Below the pieces are notes generated by a model. The model had not been told where the DNA came from. It saw only the letters and a list, made by a program, of their open reading frames with translations, and made no database searches. Source: Coenobita brevimanus (lineage: Eukaryota; Arthropoda; Malacostraca; Decapoda; Coenobitidae). From it: a stretch of 64,000 nt of DNA. Every line of letters begins with the position of its first letter. Position 1 is the first letter of the stretch. The DNA is taken from positions 13,614,152-13,678,151 of the forward strand of contig CM064655.1 in NCBI GenBank assembly GCA_032717465.1. Direction: 5' to 3'. Positions 43,915 to 55,198 of this stretch are shown one piece after another. A program made the position numbers and the translations under genes.

Positions 43915-44165
43915 TTTTCTCTCTCCCTCTCCCCCCAGAAAGGGAGGGGGAGGGAGGGAGGGAATGGAGGAGAGAGGAGGGACCGATTCTCTTTCTCTCT
44001 CTCTCTCCTCCCTCCCCCTGGAGACAGAAGAAGTGAGGGGGCAATGGAGAAGAAGAAGAGAGAGAGAGAGAGGAGGGACCGATTTTCTCTCTCTCTCTCT
44101 CTCTCCCCAGAGAGGGAGGGAGGACGGGAATGGAGAAGGAGAGAAAGAGGAGGGACCAATGTTAT
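43915..44165. repeat. GA/CT-rich minisatellite
   Basis: The marker 'ggagggacc' recurs at about 43976, 44072 and 44150, separated by alternating CT-rich and GGAG-rich tracts. It is strongly strand-asymmetric in patches. Confidence 0.85.
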
Positions 44166-44221
44166 GCCTTATCTCCTCGATAGTTTATTTGAAGAGACGC
44201 CGCTTATATCATTCCTATATT

Positions 44222-44263
<42 letters not shown>

Positions 44264-44640
44264 ACTGAGTGCTCCCACTTTCACTTTTACTTCACATATT
44301 TTCATCTTCATCATCACCTTCAACTTCACCTTCCTTTTCATTTTTACTTTTGCTTTTGCATTCACTCTGACTCTCACATTCACTTTCATTTTCACTTCCA
44401 TGGTCACTTTCACTTTCACCTTCACCTTTACACTCACTATCACTATTACTTTCATTTTCATATATAATTTCAATTTCACCTTCAACTTCACTTGTATCTT
44501 TACTTTCTCACTTTCACATTTACCTTTACTATTAAATTCACTCACCTTCACTTTCACCTTCCCTTCTTTTACATTCACATTCCCCTTCATTTTCACTTTC
44601 ATCTCCACTTTCACCCCTCTCTCTCTTTCTCTTGCACACA
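44222..44640. repeat. (TC)n run followed by cryptic TTCACT/TTCACC repeat
   Basis: A pure (TC)n tract at 44225-44259 is followed by about 370 bp built from short variants of ttcactttcac and ttcaccttcac. Long reading frames rich in Phe/Thr (plus) or Lys/Val/Met (minus) across it are artefacts of composition. Confidence 0.92.
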
Positions 44641-45084
44641 TGAAACAACTCATATGCATATATACACAATCTTTCCCTCACTTATAAATACGCACATACA
44701 TACATAAACGAAGGCATGTACACATACTGGGAACGGATGAGGGGGTCTCTAATAGAAGATGGGTGAACTACTGAGCCAGAGAGTGCGACGCCACTGGGCT
44801 ATTCCCTCCTGGGAGGGTGAAAATGTTCGCATGGCCTTAATTTCCACTCAGATGCAAGCATTTTATCCGGATACTGTACGATGAAAAATGTATGTATAAT
44901 GGTTTAATACAGCCAGATCACAGCGTCCAGATTATGGATCGTAGGGATAATGGACATCCAGATAAATGGGGGATTACAGTATGGCATTTTAATGCTTCTT
45001 CCTTCCATATCCGATATCCTGATATTGACAATAAATATTGGAATTGGTTCAGTATAAAAAAAAAAAATGCAAATGTCAGTGATA

Positions 45085-45878
45085 CAGTAAACTCTCAATT
45101 ATCTGTCGGCACAATGTCTGGCACAGCTATCCTGTTTTATCAAAACAATATCCGGCTAAATTATGCAACAGCTGGTGCTGAAACGGGATGTAACCAGCGG
45201 TCAAGTGCAATATCCAGCGTTGAAGCGTCTCAACTGCAGTAGCCAACCAGCGCCAGGGGAAATCTTGAAACTCAGGAGCCAATAAAAACACCCATAACAT
45301 GTCAGCCAATCAGAATCTGTCATGGGCGTGACTTATCCAGTGCACCTTGAATACTGCCATGCTCTCATTCTCATCCGTGGATGTCGCAGAGTCAAGATGT
45401 GCTTGTGCGCTCCACTCTTCTGACCATGCAGTCGCAAAACCCAGGTACTTTGACTAACTCTGTGGCATCTTGTATTCATGCTACTGTACAGTATTGTATT
45501 ACAAAGCTAATGGCCTGTTGGTCTTCACATCCTACTGCTCTACTGTGATTGTTAAACTACACCTGTGCTGTATTGTGTACTGTGCTATTTATAAGTGCGA
45601 ACCCCCAGTGCTGTTTCTCCCCATCAATGCCAACACTTGGTGAGTACATACAATAGTACACTAGGTACAGTACTGTACAGTACTATATCAAAAATGTATT
45701 ATTTTTTATGTTTAGACTTTATCTTTTACTCATAGTAAAGATTTTAGGATAGAGAGTCATGACAGAATCACAAAATCAGCTCAAAGCTGACTGATGAACT
45801 GGATATGCAATATCCGGTGTTTCATGTTATTCGGCATAGGGCTTGGCTGAATTATAACAGATAATTGTGAGTTTACTG
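45085..45878. mobile_element. TA-flanked CAGTAAACTC element (Tigger-type MITE)
   Basis: TA at 45083-45084 and 45879-45880. Left CAGTAAACTCTCAATTATCT; right, reverse complemented, CAGTAAACTCACAATTATCT. The 794 bp interior carries no recognisable transposase. Confidence 0.85.
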
Positions 45879-45902
45879 TACACTGGTTACAGCACTACTG
45901 TA

Positions 45903-46160
45903 GTCCATCCATCCATCCATCATCCAACCCTCATCCTTGAGTGGCATTATGTAAGCAATAGACTCCAGCCACCTCTTGGATATAAACCTTCATCGGCTCA
46001 ATCCAACTGGAGTGCGTAATTACTCATTAAACCACCAGGCACCATAATTTGGTTATATGGTTACCACCAGCACAGTACATAGTTTCCTGGTGTAAAAGAA
46101 ACCATTTGGCTTGTCACTCAGTGCAGAGTCACCCATTGGCAGAAAGAAGAGGAAAGAATG
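45903..46160 (-). mobile_element. composite SINE, truncated third copy
   Basis: On the minus strand: head fragment with 'gacaagccaaatggtttc', A box (about 46025), B box (about 45980), then a shortened unique region and a (GGAT)n tail at 45903. About 80 bp present in the other two copies are missing before the tail. Confidence 0.75.
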
Positions 46161-46479
46161 GAGGAATTGACTATTTAAATGAATATGTTTGTGCAGTGTA
46201 GTGCTGGATGAAGATGTTCCCAAGGTGTTTTATCACTGTATGGACTGCTTGAGAGAAATTAACCTACTATTGATAATTATCAGAACTACTGAGGTTTTTG
46301 TATTATATGCACTGGAAATTAGGCTTCCAGAATACATTTATGATGTCAAAAAATGGCACTAGGGTACTAATAAAATTATGTACAGTACTGTCCAAGTAGG
46401 CTATCAGCTATTATAACCATAAGGTCATATAAGTGACCTCATGGGTCATTTAACCAGTACAGTTTCCTAAGTTCCAGTA
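46161..46479. other. no feature recognised
   Basis: AT-rich intron sequence between a SINE and a Tigger-type MITE, with no coding or repeat signal beyond short 'gtacagta' motifs common in the window. Confidence 0.5.
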
Positions 46480-46957
46480 CAGTAGACCTTCTCTACACCA
46501 AATCAATTGGTGAGGAAGCCTGATCCAATAAAGCCAACATTCCAGTAAGTCTAATGGTCTCCCCACAAGGTGAGACTTCAAGCACAGAGACGAAAATAAA
46601 TGAGTGAAGTATCATATTCTGATACGAAAAAATGAAAACTACTGTATACCCATTTTATACCTACTTGGCCCCTAATTTCACACTCTTGTCATGGCTTTTC
46701 TTTATGACTAGCCCAAGTGAGTGGAAAAAACTGCCACCAGTGTTGGTTACTACATTTTGAGCCACCCCACATGTGGGACGTGACCCAATTAGGCCCAGTA
46801 GCTCTGTGTCATATGCCCCATATAACAGATGATCCACATTGTTTTTCCCATTTACTGGAAGGTATCCAGTATGCACGACAGTTTGTTCAGGGACCTCAAA
46901 GCGTTCGTTAAATGTGACATCCGTTTTTGAGGGTTACGGTAAAGCGAGGGTTTACTG
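46480..46957. mobile_element. TA-flanked CAGTAGACCTTC element (Tigger-type MITE), 478 bp
   Basis: TA at 46478-46479 and 46958-46959. Left CAGTAGACCTTCTCTACACC; right, reverse complemented, CAGTAAACCCTCGCTTTACC. It has no coding sequence and lies about 215 bp downstream of the MFSD1 exon A donor, inside the intron. Confidence 0.78.
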
Positions 46958-47173
46958 TAATGGTAATTACCAAATTAATACTGAACTGTTTTCTGTGGGC
47001 CTGCCTCTACAGTGTACACTAAAGCCATACAATACAGTTACCGGTACTGCACTGTATTATCTTCCAACTCTAACTGATATTATTCAAGTAAGACAGATTT
47101 CTCTCCTCACACCTCTGTTACTCAGATACAATACTGTCAACAGAAATTTCATATTTCAGTGGGAGGCACTCAC

Positions 47174-47282
47174 CAAATCCAAGGAAGCACATAAAAAAGA
47201 GAGCTATGAATCTATAGGGAGCGCGTTGAGGATCACAGCATACGGACCCTCCACAGCCAGATGCCACTTCCACCTCAGGCTC
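47174..47282 (-). CDS. MFSD1: MFSD1 homologue, upstream exon
   Basis: A 109 nt exon with acceptor tgccttttgcag (ending at 47283) and donor GTGAGT (from 47173). It reads in one open frame from EPEVEVASGCGGSVCCDPQR to YRFIALFFMCFLGF plus the first base of Gly. Joined to 17371-17521 it gives FLGFGSYFCYD, the conserved first-transmembrane-to-loop junction of MFSD1 (CDPxR...MCFLGFGSYFCYD). The preceding Cys-Asp-Pro is the end of the cytosolic N-terminal tail. No start codon lies in this exon; an upstream first exon was not found in 47283-64000 and may be outside the window. Confidence 0.85.
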
Positions 47283-47299
47283 CTGCAAAAGGCAGATAA

Positions 47300-47749
47300 T
47301 TGCTTACAGTAATTGTTAACTAAAATTCTTCTATCCACTCAACCTCATTAGTGAAACATTAAAGTGCAAACACACATTCCTTTCTCTCCTTAAAAGACAT
47401 ACGGTAAAAACTGCATATCAAGCACAACAAGCACTTTGGCTACCTAGTTGGTTGCACACTTGCCTTGTGAGGTGCAGTATTAAGATGGCTTAGATTCAAG
47501 TTTCTGGCAAGGCTGCTGATAACTATGGTCGATAACCCACACATTAATATGTAGATAAATTACGAAACTCTGAACCAGATGAATAATCGGATAATGATGC
47601 AGTACTAACAGGAAAGGGAAATATGAAAAGGGAGTGGAATATAGGGTGGTTTGAGAGAGAAAGTAGCAGTTAGGAGACCTAGATATGGAAGAGAAAACTG
47701 AGTAGCTACAAAGGTTGCAAGAACACTACATGCAGGAGTGCTAGTATCT
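47300..47749. other. no feature recognised
   Basis: Intron sequence upstream of exon A; no coding sequence. From about 47700 LINE-like bits appear ('ggttgcaagaacactacatgcaggagtg'). Confidence 0.5.
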
Positions 47750-48545
47750 ACTTTAATGTACTGCACAGTGAATGGTGAGGCACTGGTACATCATATTAAG
47801 AGTAAGATCAGTGGAAATTACTATATGTGTCATGCCTCCATGGTTGTTCATTTTGTATATGCATGGAGCTATAAAAGATACAAGGCAAGGCAATGGCTGT
47901 TGAAGCAGACCTAATGAGAAAGGGCAGTGTTTGGAAACTTCCTGTTCTGTTGTTTGCAGATAGTACCACATTAAGTGAAGATGAAGGAACTGCAAGACTC
48001 GGTGAATGAGTTTGAGAGAGTATGCAAGAAACAGAATCTAAAGGTGAATGTAGGGAAGAGTAAAGTTGTGGTCTTCAAGAGAAACGAAATCACTAATACC
48101 CACTCTAACATATGGAAGTGAATCTTGGACATTGTTGGAAGGACAGAAGTCAAGCATAGGGACAGTGGAGATGAGTTATTTGAGAGGAGCATGTGGAGTT
48201 ACATGGAGAGAGAGACTGACACATGAGGAAGTGAAGCAGCATTGTGGTGTGGATGTGGATGTTATAGAAAGCATTTGGAGAAATACACTGAGGTGGTTTG
48301 GCCATGTGGAGGAGATGAAGAGTGATAGATTAGTAAGGTGAGTGTTCAGTATGAGAGAGGTGGAGCAGGGGAGAGGGAGGGGGAGGCCAAGGATGAGATG
48401 GGAGGATGAAGTGGAGTGGTATATGAGAGAGGGGGGTGTAAGGTGGGGGGGTAGAACATCAAAATGGCAGGGGACAGAGTGACATGGAGGTGATTTGTTT
48501 GTGGCCACCCCTTACAGGATTAGGGCATCTGGCTACAGACAGACA
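47750..48545 (+). pseudogene. LINE-A copy, strongly decayed
   Basis: Recognisable pieces: 'gtgtcatgcctccatggttgttc' (VMPPWLF, RT), LPVLLFADSTTLSEDEGTAR (about 47940; FADD has become FADS), then after a deletion IPTLTYGSESWTLLEGQKS (about 48095), LRGACGVTWRERLTHEEVKQ and LRWFGHVEEMKSDRL (48280). The tail is 'gggcatctggctacagacagacagac'. Several frameshifts and an internal deletion of about 250 bp are present. Confidence 0.78.
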
Positions 48546-49215
48546 GACTCATAGTAAGGCCATCAAGTGATTTGGTTCTGACAGTTGGTGGCATTCGTAC
48601 CAGTTATCTCAACCTGTATGTCTATCCCAAACCCATAACTTTTTTTTTTTTTTTTTTTTTTTTTTATGAAAAATTTTTGCGGGAAAAAAGTACCCATAAT
48701 ATGGTGGGAAATACGGTAGGTTGGGTTGCTATGAAAATTTAGGTTAGGTTTGGATAAATCAGCTATGATATGGGTCATGTCAAATATAACATTCTAAAAT
48801 GGCACTTGCTTTCTGGTACACAAGATGGTGTCCATCTTGGTCTCTTTTGCGTTGTTGAGGATTGTAAACATAGTTTACCACCACTATGGCAACTGTATCC
48901 ACTGTAATAATAATAAAAAAATATGTGGAAAACTGTAAGAATAAAAAGTGAACTGATAAGGTCTTGCTGTTGCTTAAATTATACCGTACATTTACCTCAA
49001 TGAGTCTACAGTTTAGAGCAAGGCCAGTGACTGGTCAAGGTTTCCATGAGGTATGTGTACCCAGTAGCAGACTAAATAAGCTCCCTTACTGTCCCTTTGT
49101 CATTAGCTTCTCTTAACCTACCAATGCTTGTTTGTGCCTGGTACTTACAATAACAGTATGTATGTATTTAGTGGGAGTAAACTGTCATAAAAGGGATAAG
49201 TTGGGCTTCCAATGC
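48546..49215. other. no gene recognised; poly-T tract
   Basis: It contains a T run at about 48641-48665 followed by 'atgaaaaatttttgcgggaaaa' and nothing else I can name. Confidence 0.5.
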
Positions 49216-49828
49216 GGGTGCCTGTTACTATCTATCTATCTATCTATTGCCAGATTCCTAAATCCTTTATACAGGGTGGCCACAAACAAATCACCCTGTC
49301 CCCTGCCATTTCACTACCCTGCTCCCAATTCACACACCCCTCTCTCATATACCTCTCCACTCCATCCCTCCACTTCATCCTTGGTCTTCCCCTCCGTCTC
49401 TCCCCCTCCACCTCACTCACATACACTCTCCTCATCAGTCTCTCACTCTCCATCCTCTCCACATGGCCAAACCACCTCAGTGCGTTTCTCCTAACGCTTC
49501 CTATCACATCCACATCCACAACACAACGCTCCTTCACATCCTCATTTGTCAGTCTGTCTCTCCATGTGACTCCACAGGTTCCTCTCAAATAACTCATTTC
49601 CACTGCTCTCACTCTTGACTTGTACCCCTCCAACAACGTCAAAGCTTCACTTCCATACGTTAGAGTTGGTATCACAATACTGTCATGTAGTAACTTTTTC
49701 TCTTCCATCCTCACTTCCCTGTTTCTTATCACTGCTTTCAAGGAACCAGCAACCATTCTTCCTTGTTGTACCCTTTCAAGCACTTCACCCTTCAAACTTC
49801 CATCCTTACTCATCACACTACCCAAGTA

Positions 49829-51611
49829 ATAATAATAATAATAATAATCTGGCCTTTTGTTTCTCAAAAGCGCCAGTTCTTCCTTTTGGGAATTCACTAG
49901 CGCTCGTTATTTTTACAATTACAAGAATTGTGACATTTCTTGTATATAATACAAGCTACATCCTATATACATGAAAGTGGCAAAAATTAAACCCTATAAT
50001 CATCTGTCATAGTACCTCTCTCCAGGTCGTAGCATTTTGAAAAAAGAAAGGCTTTCAGCTGTCTCTTAAAGGATTCAACAGTAGAGAGTTGTCTTATGGA
50101 CAATGGCAATCTGTTATATAATCTAGGGGCTCTATATGCAAAAGAACGATCAGAGAAACATGACTGGCAAATGGCTCCTGGCTCATCAAGACGCAAGGAA
50201 TCATCTTCACTGCGTAACATCACACCCGGGCGTGTCGATGGGAGTTTTAACAATTCAGCAAGATACTTCGGTTCACCAAACTTAAGAACTTTGAATGTAA
50301 TAAGACACAGTTTAAATTCAATTCTAGCCTTTACTGGTAACCAATGCAACTCAATCAGAAACGGGGTAGTTGAGGTTCTCGGGGGGAGACCAAAGATAAG
50401 CCGTGCCGCCCTGTTCAACACAGACTGAACTTTTGTTAGTATATTATTTGGAAGACCAACCCACAGTGAATTACAATAATCAACACGAGACAAGACCACT
50501 GCATGGACCAATGTTAGGAGGCACTGTCTATTCAGGAATCTTCTCACAGAATACAGATTTCTGATATGCAAGTTACACCCTCTTACAACCTGATTAATGT
50601 GTTCTTTGTAATTTAACTTAGAATTAAAATAAACACCCAAATTTCGAACAGAACTGACTGGATGCAGCTGTGACACACCAATGTTCAAAGCCAGGGCATT
50701 GTCAGTGTCATCACCCCTTCTGTTTCCTCTGATGATGATGATCTCAGTTTTACCATCATTCAGCTTAAGTTTCCTCCTAGCCATCCAAATCTTAATATCA
50801 GACATTAGAGATTCAAACTTTATATTAGTATCGTTGATATCTGACATCTTAACATAGAGCTGGGTGTCATCAGCATAAAAATGATAGGACACATCATGAG
50901 CATCAAGTAGAGACGATAAACTACTTGTGTAGATAGTAAATAGAATTGGACCCAAAACTGATCCTTGAGGGACTCCAAATAGAAGAGGAGCAGAATCAGA
51001 GCTAGCGTAATCAACAACCACTCTCTGAGATCTGTCCGACAGATACGACTTAAGGAGCAAAAGGGCACTATCACGAACGCCATAAAAATACAGATCATCC
51101 AACAATAGTTTATGATCTACTGTATCAAAAGCTGCAGACAGATCCAAAAGAACTAGGAGAGAGGACATCCCACTACAAGTGTTTGCCACCAAGTCGCTCT
51201 GAATCCTTGTTAGTGCAGTTCCAGTCGAATGGTATTTTCTGTATGCTGATTGAACAACAGGAACAACTCTGTTGTGTTCCAGTGGTGGTAAGAGTTGGTC
51301 AAGTATGGCCCGCTCAATAATCTTGGATAAAAAAAGACAGGTTAGAGACAGGACGATAATTTGTCATGCTCTCGACATCAAGGCCAGGTTTCTTAATTAG
51401 GGGCCTAAGCAAAGCACGTTTCTCAGACTGCACAAAATTACTTTCTAAGAAGCATCTATTTATTATGTTGCAGATAATGTCTGCAGCATGCTCATACACA
51501 TCAGGCAGTTGTGACATGTTACATGGATCGAGTGAGCAAAATGTTTTATTAAGTTCTCTGATGTAACATTTGACTTTGTTTACATCCAGTGGATGAAATG
51601 TTGAAAGCAAA
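49829..51611 (-). mobile_element. LINE-E (L2/CR1-like), 5' truncated, inserted in LINE-A
   Basis: The 3' tail is (TAA)n at 49829-49849 on the plus strand. Outside it, LINE-A sequence stops at 'cacactacccaagta' and resumes at 51612 with 'aaatgtactcac'; the intact LINE-A at 61790 shows these joined with only 'ctt' between. LINE-E begins within the RT N-terminal region. Confidence 0.85.
49987..51192 (-). CDS. LINE-E reverse transcriptase, 401 codons open
   Basis: The frame begins SLLVLLDLSAAFDTVDHKLL (RT motif A), then GVPQGSVLGPILFTIYTSSL (motif B), SYHFYADDTQLYVKMSD (catalytic motif C), VRNLGVYFNSKLNYKEHINQ, VDYCNSLWVGLPNNILTKVQ, and IELHWLPVKARIEFKLCLIT, a conserved C-terminal block of L2/CR1-type elements. 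Upstream, 51314-51610 encodes RPLIKKPGLDVESMTNYRPV and PVSNLSF; an A-run at about 51330 breaks the frame between the two parts. The APE endonuclease is lost through truncation. This is the cleanest LINE reading frame in the window. Confidence 0.85.
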   Translation of the reverse strand: MVANTCSGMSSLLVLLDLSAAFDTVDHKLLLDDLYFYGVRDSALLLLKSYLSDRSQRVVVDYASSDSAPLLFGVPQGSVLGPILFTIYTSSLSSLLDAHDVSYHFYADDTQLYVKMSDINDTNIKFESLMSDIKIWMARRKLKLNDGKTEIIIIRGNRRGDDTDNALALNIGVSQLHPVSSVRNLGVYFNSKLNYKEHINQVVRGCNLHIRNLYSVRRFLNRQCLLTLVHAVVLSRVDYCNSLWVGLPNNILTKVQSVLNRAARLIFGLPPRTSTTPFLIELHWLPVKARIEFKLCLITFKVLKFGEPKYLAELLKLPSTRPGVMLRSEDDSLRLDEPGAICQSCFSDRSFAYRAPRLYNRLPLSIRQLSTVESFKRQLKAFLFSKCYDLERGTMTDDYRV

Positions 51612-53452
51612 TGTACTCACATTTCATCATTATTCAACCTCACTGTACATTCACTGACTTCACCCCTCTCAAAGACCATAACTTTACTCTTCCCTACATT
51701 TACCTTTAGATTCCGTTTCTTACACACTCTCCCAAACTCATCAACCAAGCCTTGCAGCTCCCCTTCCTCTTCACTTAACAACACAGTATCATCTGCAAAC
51801 AACAGTGCAGGGAGCTTCCGAACACTGCCCTCTCCCATTAGGGCCACTCCAACATCCACTACTCTACTTTGTATCTCTATTATAACCCCATCCACGTACA
51901 GACTGAACAACCAAGGACATATGACATATCCCTGTTTCAATCCAACCTTCAAATAGAAAAATTCACTCAGTTCACTATCCACAAGAACTGCAGCCTTAGC
52001 ACCCTCATACATACTCTTCAGAGCATTCAGCAACTTCCCACCTACTCCATATATTCTTAATACTTTCCACAATCCTTGTCTATCCACCGTGTCAATTGCT
52101 TTCTCCAAATCCATGAAGGCTGCATACAACTTCTTTCCCTTCTCTAGAAACTTTTCCACTAAAGCTCTAAGAATGAATATCTGATCTACACAACCTATTC
52201 CCTTCCTAAAGCCTCCCTGTTCTTCTCCAACTAATTCCTCTGTTATTTCCCTAACTCAGTCAATAAGTATCCTACCGTATACTTTTCCTATTACACTAGG
52301 AAGACAAATGCCCCTATGATTACCAGACACTTCTTTTTCCCCTTTCCCTCTGTATAAGGGAAATAATTGTACCTGACTTCCAATACTCCGGGACTCTGCC
52401 ATCCTCCCAGGCCAATCTACACATCTTCCACATCCACTTTACTACTATCTCTCCCCTATGCTTCAGCATTTCACCACACACTCCATCAATTCCTGAGGCT
52501 TTCCCCATTTTGACTTTCTTCACTGCTTCCACAACTTCCGTCCTACTGATTTCTTCCTGTCTTCTCACCTCCCTCCTTCTCCCAGCCATTCCCCAGCCAC
52601 TTATACTCGCATTACTTTCATTCCCTATGTTCAACAATTCCTTAAAGTGTTCTCTCCATCTGCTCACTTTTTCTCCCTTCTCCACTAGTAATCTACCGTT
52701 TTTATCTTTCACTCTCCTACTAATGTCATTGCCACCCTGTCTAACTCTCTTTACCTCATTCCAGAACATTTTCTTATATTCCCTCCACTTTATATTCAAA
52801 TTCCTTCCAAATTCCTCATCCACTCTCTTCTTACTCTCTCTTACTAATATTTTCACCTCTCTCTTCTTTTTTACATATATCTTCTCTTCAGTCTCTCAAC
52901 TTCTTCCACACCCCTATTTCTCATCTATTCATTGCATGCTTTCTTCTTTTGTGCCACAGCCTGTCTCATCTCTTCATTCCACCATGCTGTTCCTTGCATC
53001 CCCTTTCGTCTTCTCTTCACCCCACACACCACCTCATATGCTGCACATATTTCTTCTGTGAATATCTTGCACACACCTTCCACGCCCCCCATCTGCTCCA
53101 ATTCACATTTACCCGATCGTTCCTACATTTCTCTCTTATATTCTGCCTGTTTCTCATCCTCTAGTAACCTTTCCACTCTCCTTGCATATACTGTACTCCT
53201 TCCTCCCATCCTTCCCTTCCCCTATTTCTCCATTTCACTTGGACCTTGATTCTGACCACCACTGGTGGTGGTCAGAAAGTCCACTCCTCCAACCTCTATA
53301 TGCTCTTGCGTCCATTACACATCTTCGCCTGTTACCAATTAGGATATATCCCATTGGTTCTGTGTACAGTAATCCCCGTACTATCCAGACACCCACTTTC
53401 TGGACACCCCACTTACCGGACATTGTGGGCCTGGAACCCAAAAATGGCCAAG

Positions 53453-53483
<31 letters not shown>
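53453..53483. repeat. poly-A tract
   Basis: About 31 A residues at the same place where the Tigger at 2376 has its own A run (2489-2505), so it is a variable feature of this family. Confidence 0.9.
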
Positions 53484-53488
<5 letters not shown>

Positions 53489-54115
53489 CCCAAAATCTGA
53501 ATTTTTTTCCAACAGTAATTTGAAACTACCAAGTGGCGCTGAACAGCTGTTTACACCACGGCCCCTTCACCCCTTCCTTCCTCCCCCCTCCCCTGTCAGG
53601 GTTGCCAATTGGTATTTTTCATATCAAATGTGGGCCAATTTGGTAAAGAAAAATTCGTTTGGTAATGAATCAGAATAATGCATTATGAAACGGATTTTTC
53701 ACGTGTATAAGGATACACAGGATGGAGATGGTGGAGTGTTTGCTCTCTCTGATTAATCTGCTAGCCTACATAGCATGAAAATAATCACCATGCTGCTAAT
53801 CATAAGGAGAAGGATTACATGTATTTCCACTTGAATATATATTTAGTGAAGAATAAATGCGTAAAGTTAAATTTGGTAATGAAAATTGAGAATAATGGTA
53901 ATGTGGCAGAGCTCCGATCTGGCAACCCTGCTCTTCCCTCACAACCAGTTACTGCTTAACTGCGATCAGTAGATGCTTATCGCAATGGATGGTGCACGTG
54001 CTCATTTTTTGTGAATAAACAGTGACTAAACTGCAATACCTCGCCACCAGACCACACGGGAATTTACAGTGTTGTGCAACGTTAAGAAATTAGAATTTAG
54101 AGTGCAAAGGATTAA

Positions 54116-55198
54116 CCCCTAAAACGCGGGGCGTCGCATTTGCGACGCTCGCCGAAAAGGACATAACGGCGGAGCGTCGCGTTTGCTATTCGAGTTAGTT
54201 TTGAATAAACGCGGGCAAGGATGTTCCAGCTGGTATTGTTTATCAGTACCAACACCCTTTAGCTACAATTAGCATACTTTACCTTTGTACTACTGACCTC
54301 CGTTGTTGCCAAGTATCACGTTTTTTCCCCCCTCCCCCCCCACCACAGCCCGGCCAGCCTGGCTGTGATACATGGCAGCACTCTGACTGCTCAGAACTGT
54401 AAATTTGCGCTCTCCTCTCACAAACAGTTTATGCTAATAGGAAACGCTTGTTTCCCCAGTTGTAACACTAGCTTTTTTTCACACGGTTTGCCCCTGTTTA
54501 GCGTCAGTTTACCGCAGGCTTTCAAAGTGACATTATGGCGAGTTCTAGCTCTTCCGAGTCAGTGCGAGCGGCCGACAGGAACGAGAATAAAGTGACGGGT
54601 GTAAGGCAGAATAAAAAGTGCGCTGCGGTGATCGTTTGGGAAGTACAGTAATATGATTGATAATAATGTAGTATACGTGTTTTTAGCTGTGAAAATGGTA
54701 ATGTTTGTTGAGTGACGGGAAGACCGCCGCCGTGCTGCATGTCGGACGTACGCTTCGTTGATTTTAGCCTTATTTTCAGTGCTTATTGTACAAATATGGA
54801 TTCCAAACTACCTGTATGTTGTTGTATAAAGTTTACTGTGACAGAATGAGGCTGTGGTAGAGGGGAAACTGGGTTGCTGGAGGTGTGAAAGTGAAGATTT
54901 TGTTACCCAACTTTGCAAGTCTCCACAAGTCCTTGAGTAGTCCACGAAGGCTCAACACCTGTCTCTGGAGAAAGCTGAATGTAAGTACTATCTGCCATAC
55001 CCTCAACACCTGTCTCTGGAGAAAGCTGAATGTAAGTACTATCTGCCATACCAAGTATAATGTTCTAGGGTTAATCTCTGATTTTTGGCTAATATTTTCC
55101 TACAGGTACTCAGACCGCGATCGAACCCCGCCACCCCGGGGTGGGGGGTGGGGGGTGGGGGGTGGGGGTGTCGGCTGTCGATGGCCGTGCATTAGGGG
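54116..55198 (+). mobile_element. piggyBac-type element, deleted, 1,083 bp
   Basis: TTAA at 54112-54115 and 55199-55202; left CCCCTAAAACGCGGGGCG, right (complement) CCCCTAATGCACGGCC. The motif gcgtcgcrtttgc repeats 43 bp in from the left (54131 and 54174). A short open start MASSSSSESVRAADRNENK at 54535 looks like a transposase N-terminus cut off after about 38 codons. A 51 bp segment (ctcaacacctgtctctgg...) is tandemly duplicated at about 54952-55053, and a G-rich GGGGGGT run lies near the right end. The interior matches 59153-62357. Confidence 0.83.

Larger units (their letters stand above)
39544..44979. mobile_element. Tigger-type element ends enclosing LINE-D copies
   Basis: TA (39542-39543) then CAGTAATCTCTCCCATTTAT at the left; at the right ATAAATGGGGGATTACAG then TA (44980-44981), whose complement resembles the left end. 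The right part resumes with 'ggatctgtccggataatgga' at about 43568. If real, the original element was about 1.4 kb and received the LINE-D copies near 39566. The pairing of the ends is inference. Confidence 0.45.
17522..47173 (-). other. MFSD1: MFSD1 intron, 29,652 bp, phase 1
   Basis: This is defined by donor GTGAGT (reading down from 47173) and acceptor tttcag (ending at 17522), which join G to GC to make an in-frame Gly codon. It holds a piggyBac transposon, many LINE-A pieces, LINE-C and LINE-D copies, P-type and Tigger-type relics and long simple repeats. The stretch 17522-18200 holds nothing I recognise. Confidence 0.8.
49226..53335 (-). mobile_element. LINE-A long copy, interrupted by LINE-E
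   Basis: On the minus strand the copy runs from endonuclease-linker sequence near 53330, through EEFGRNLNIKWREYKKMFWN (about 52800), EVVEAVKKVKMGKASGIDGV (about 52520), FMDLEKAIDTVDRQGLWKV (52110), SLYVDGVIIEIQ (about 51900), LLFADDTVLLSEEEGEL (51800), to the point 'tgagtacattt' at about 51612. There LINE-E intervenes, and it resumes at 49828 with YLGSVMSKDGSLKGEVLERV and ends in (TATC)n at 49226-49250. Several frames are broken, e.g. near 52330-52160. Confidence 0.83.

Noticed and set aside
44204..44659. Lys/Val/Met-rich 151-residue frame
   Set aside because: It is the complement of a TTCACT-type cryptic repeat; composition alone explains it.
54990..55110. GTAAGT...TTTTCCTACAG pair suggesting an intron in a captured host gene
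   Set aside because: The flanks have no recognisable coding sequence and the segment recurs in a sister transposon, so it is transposon sequence of unknown role.
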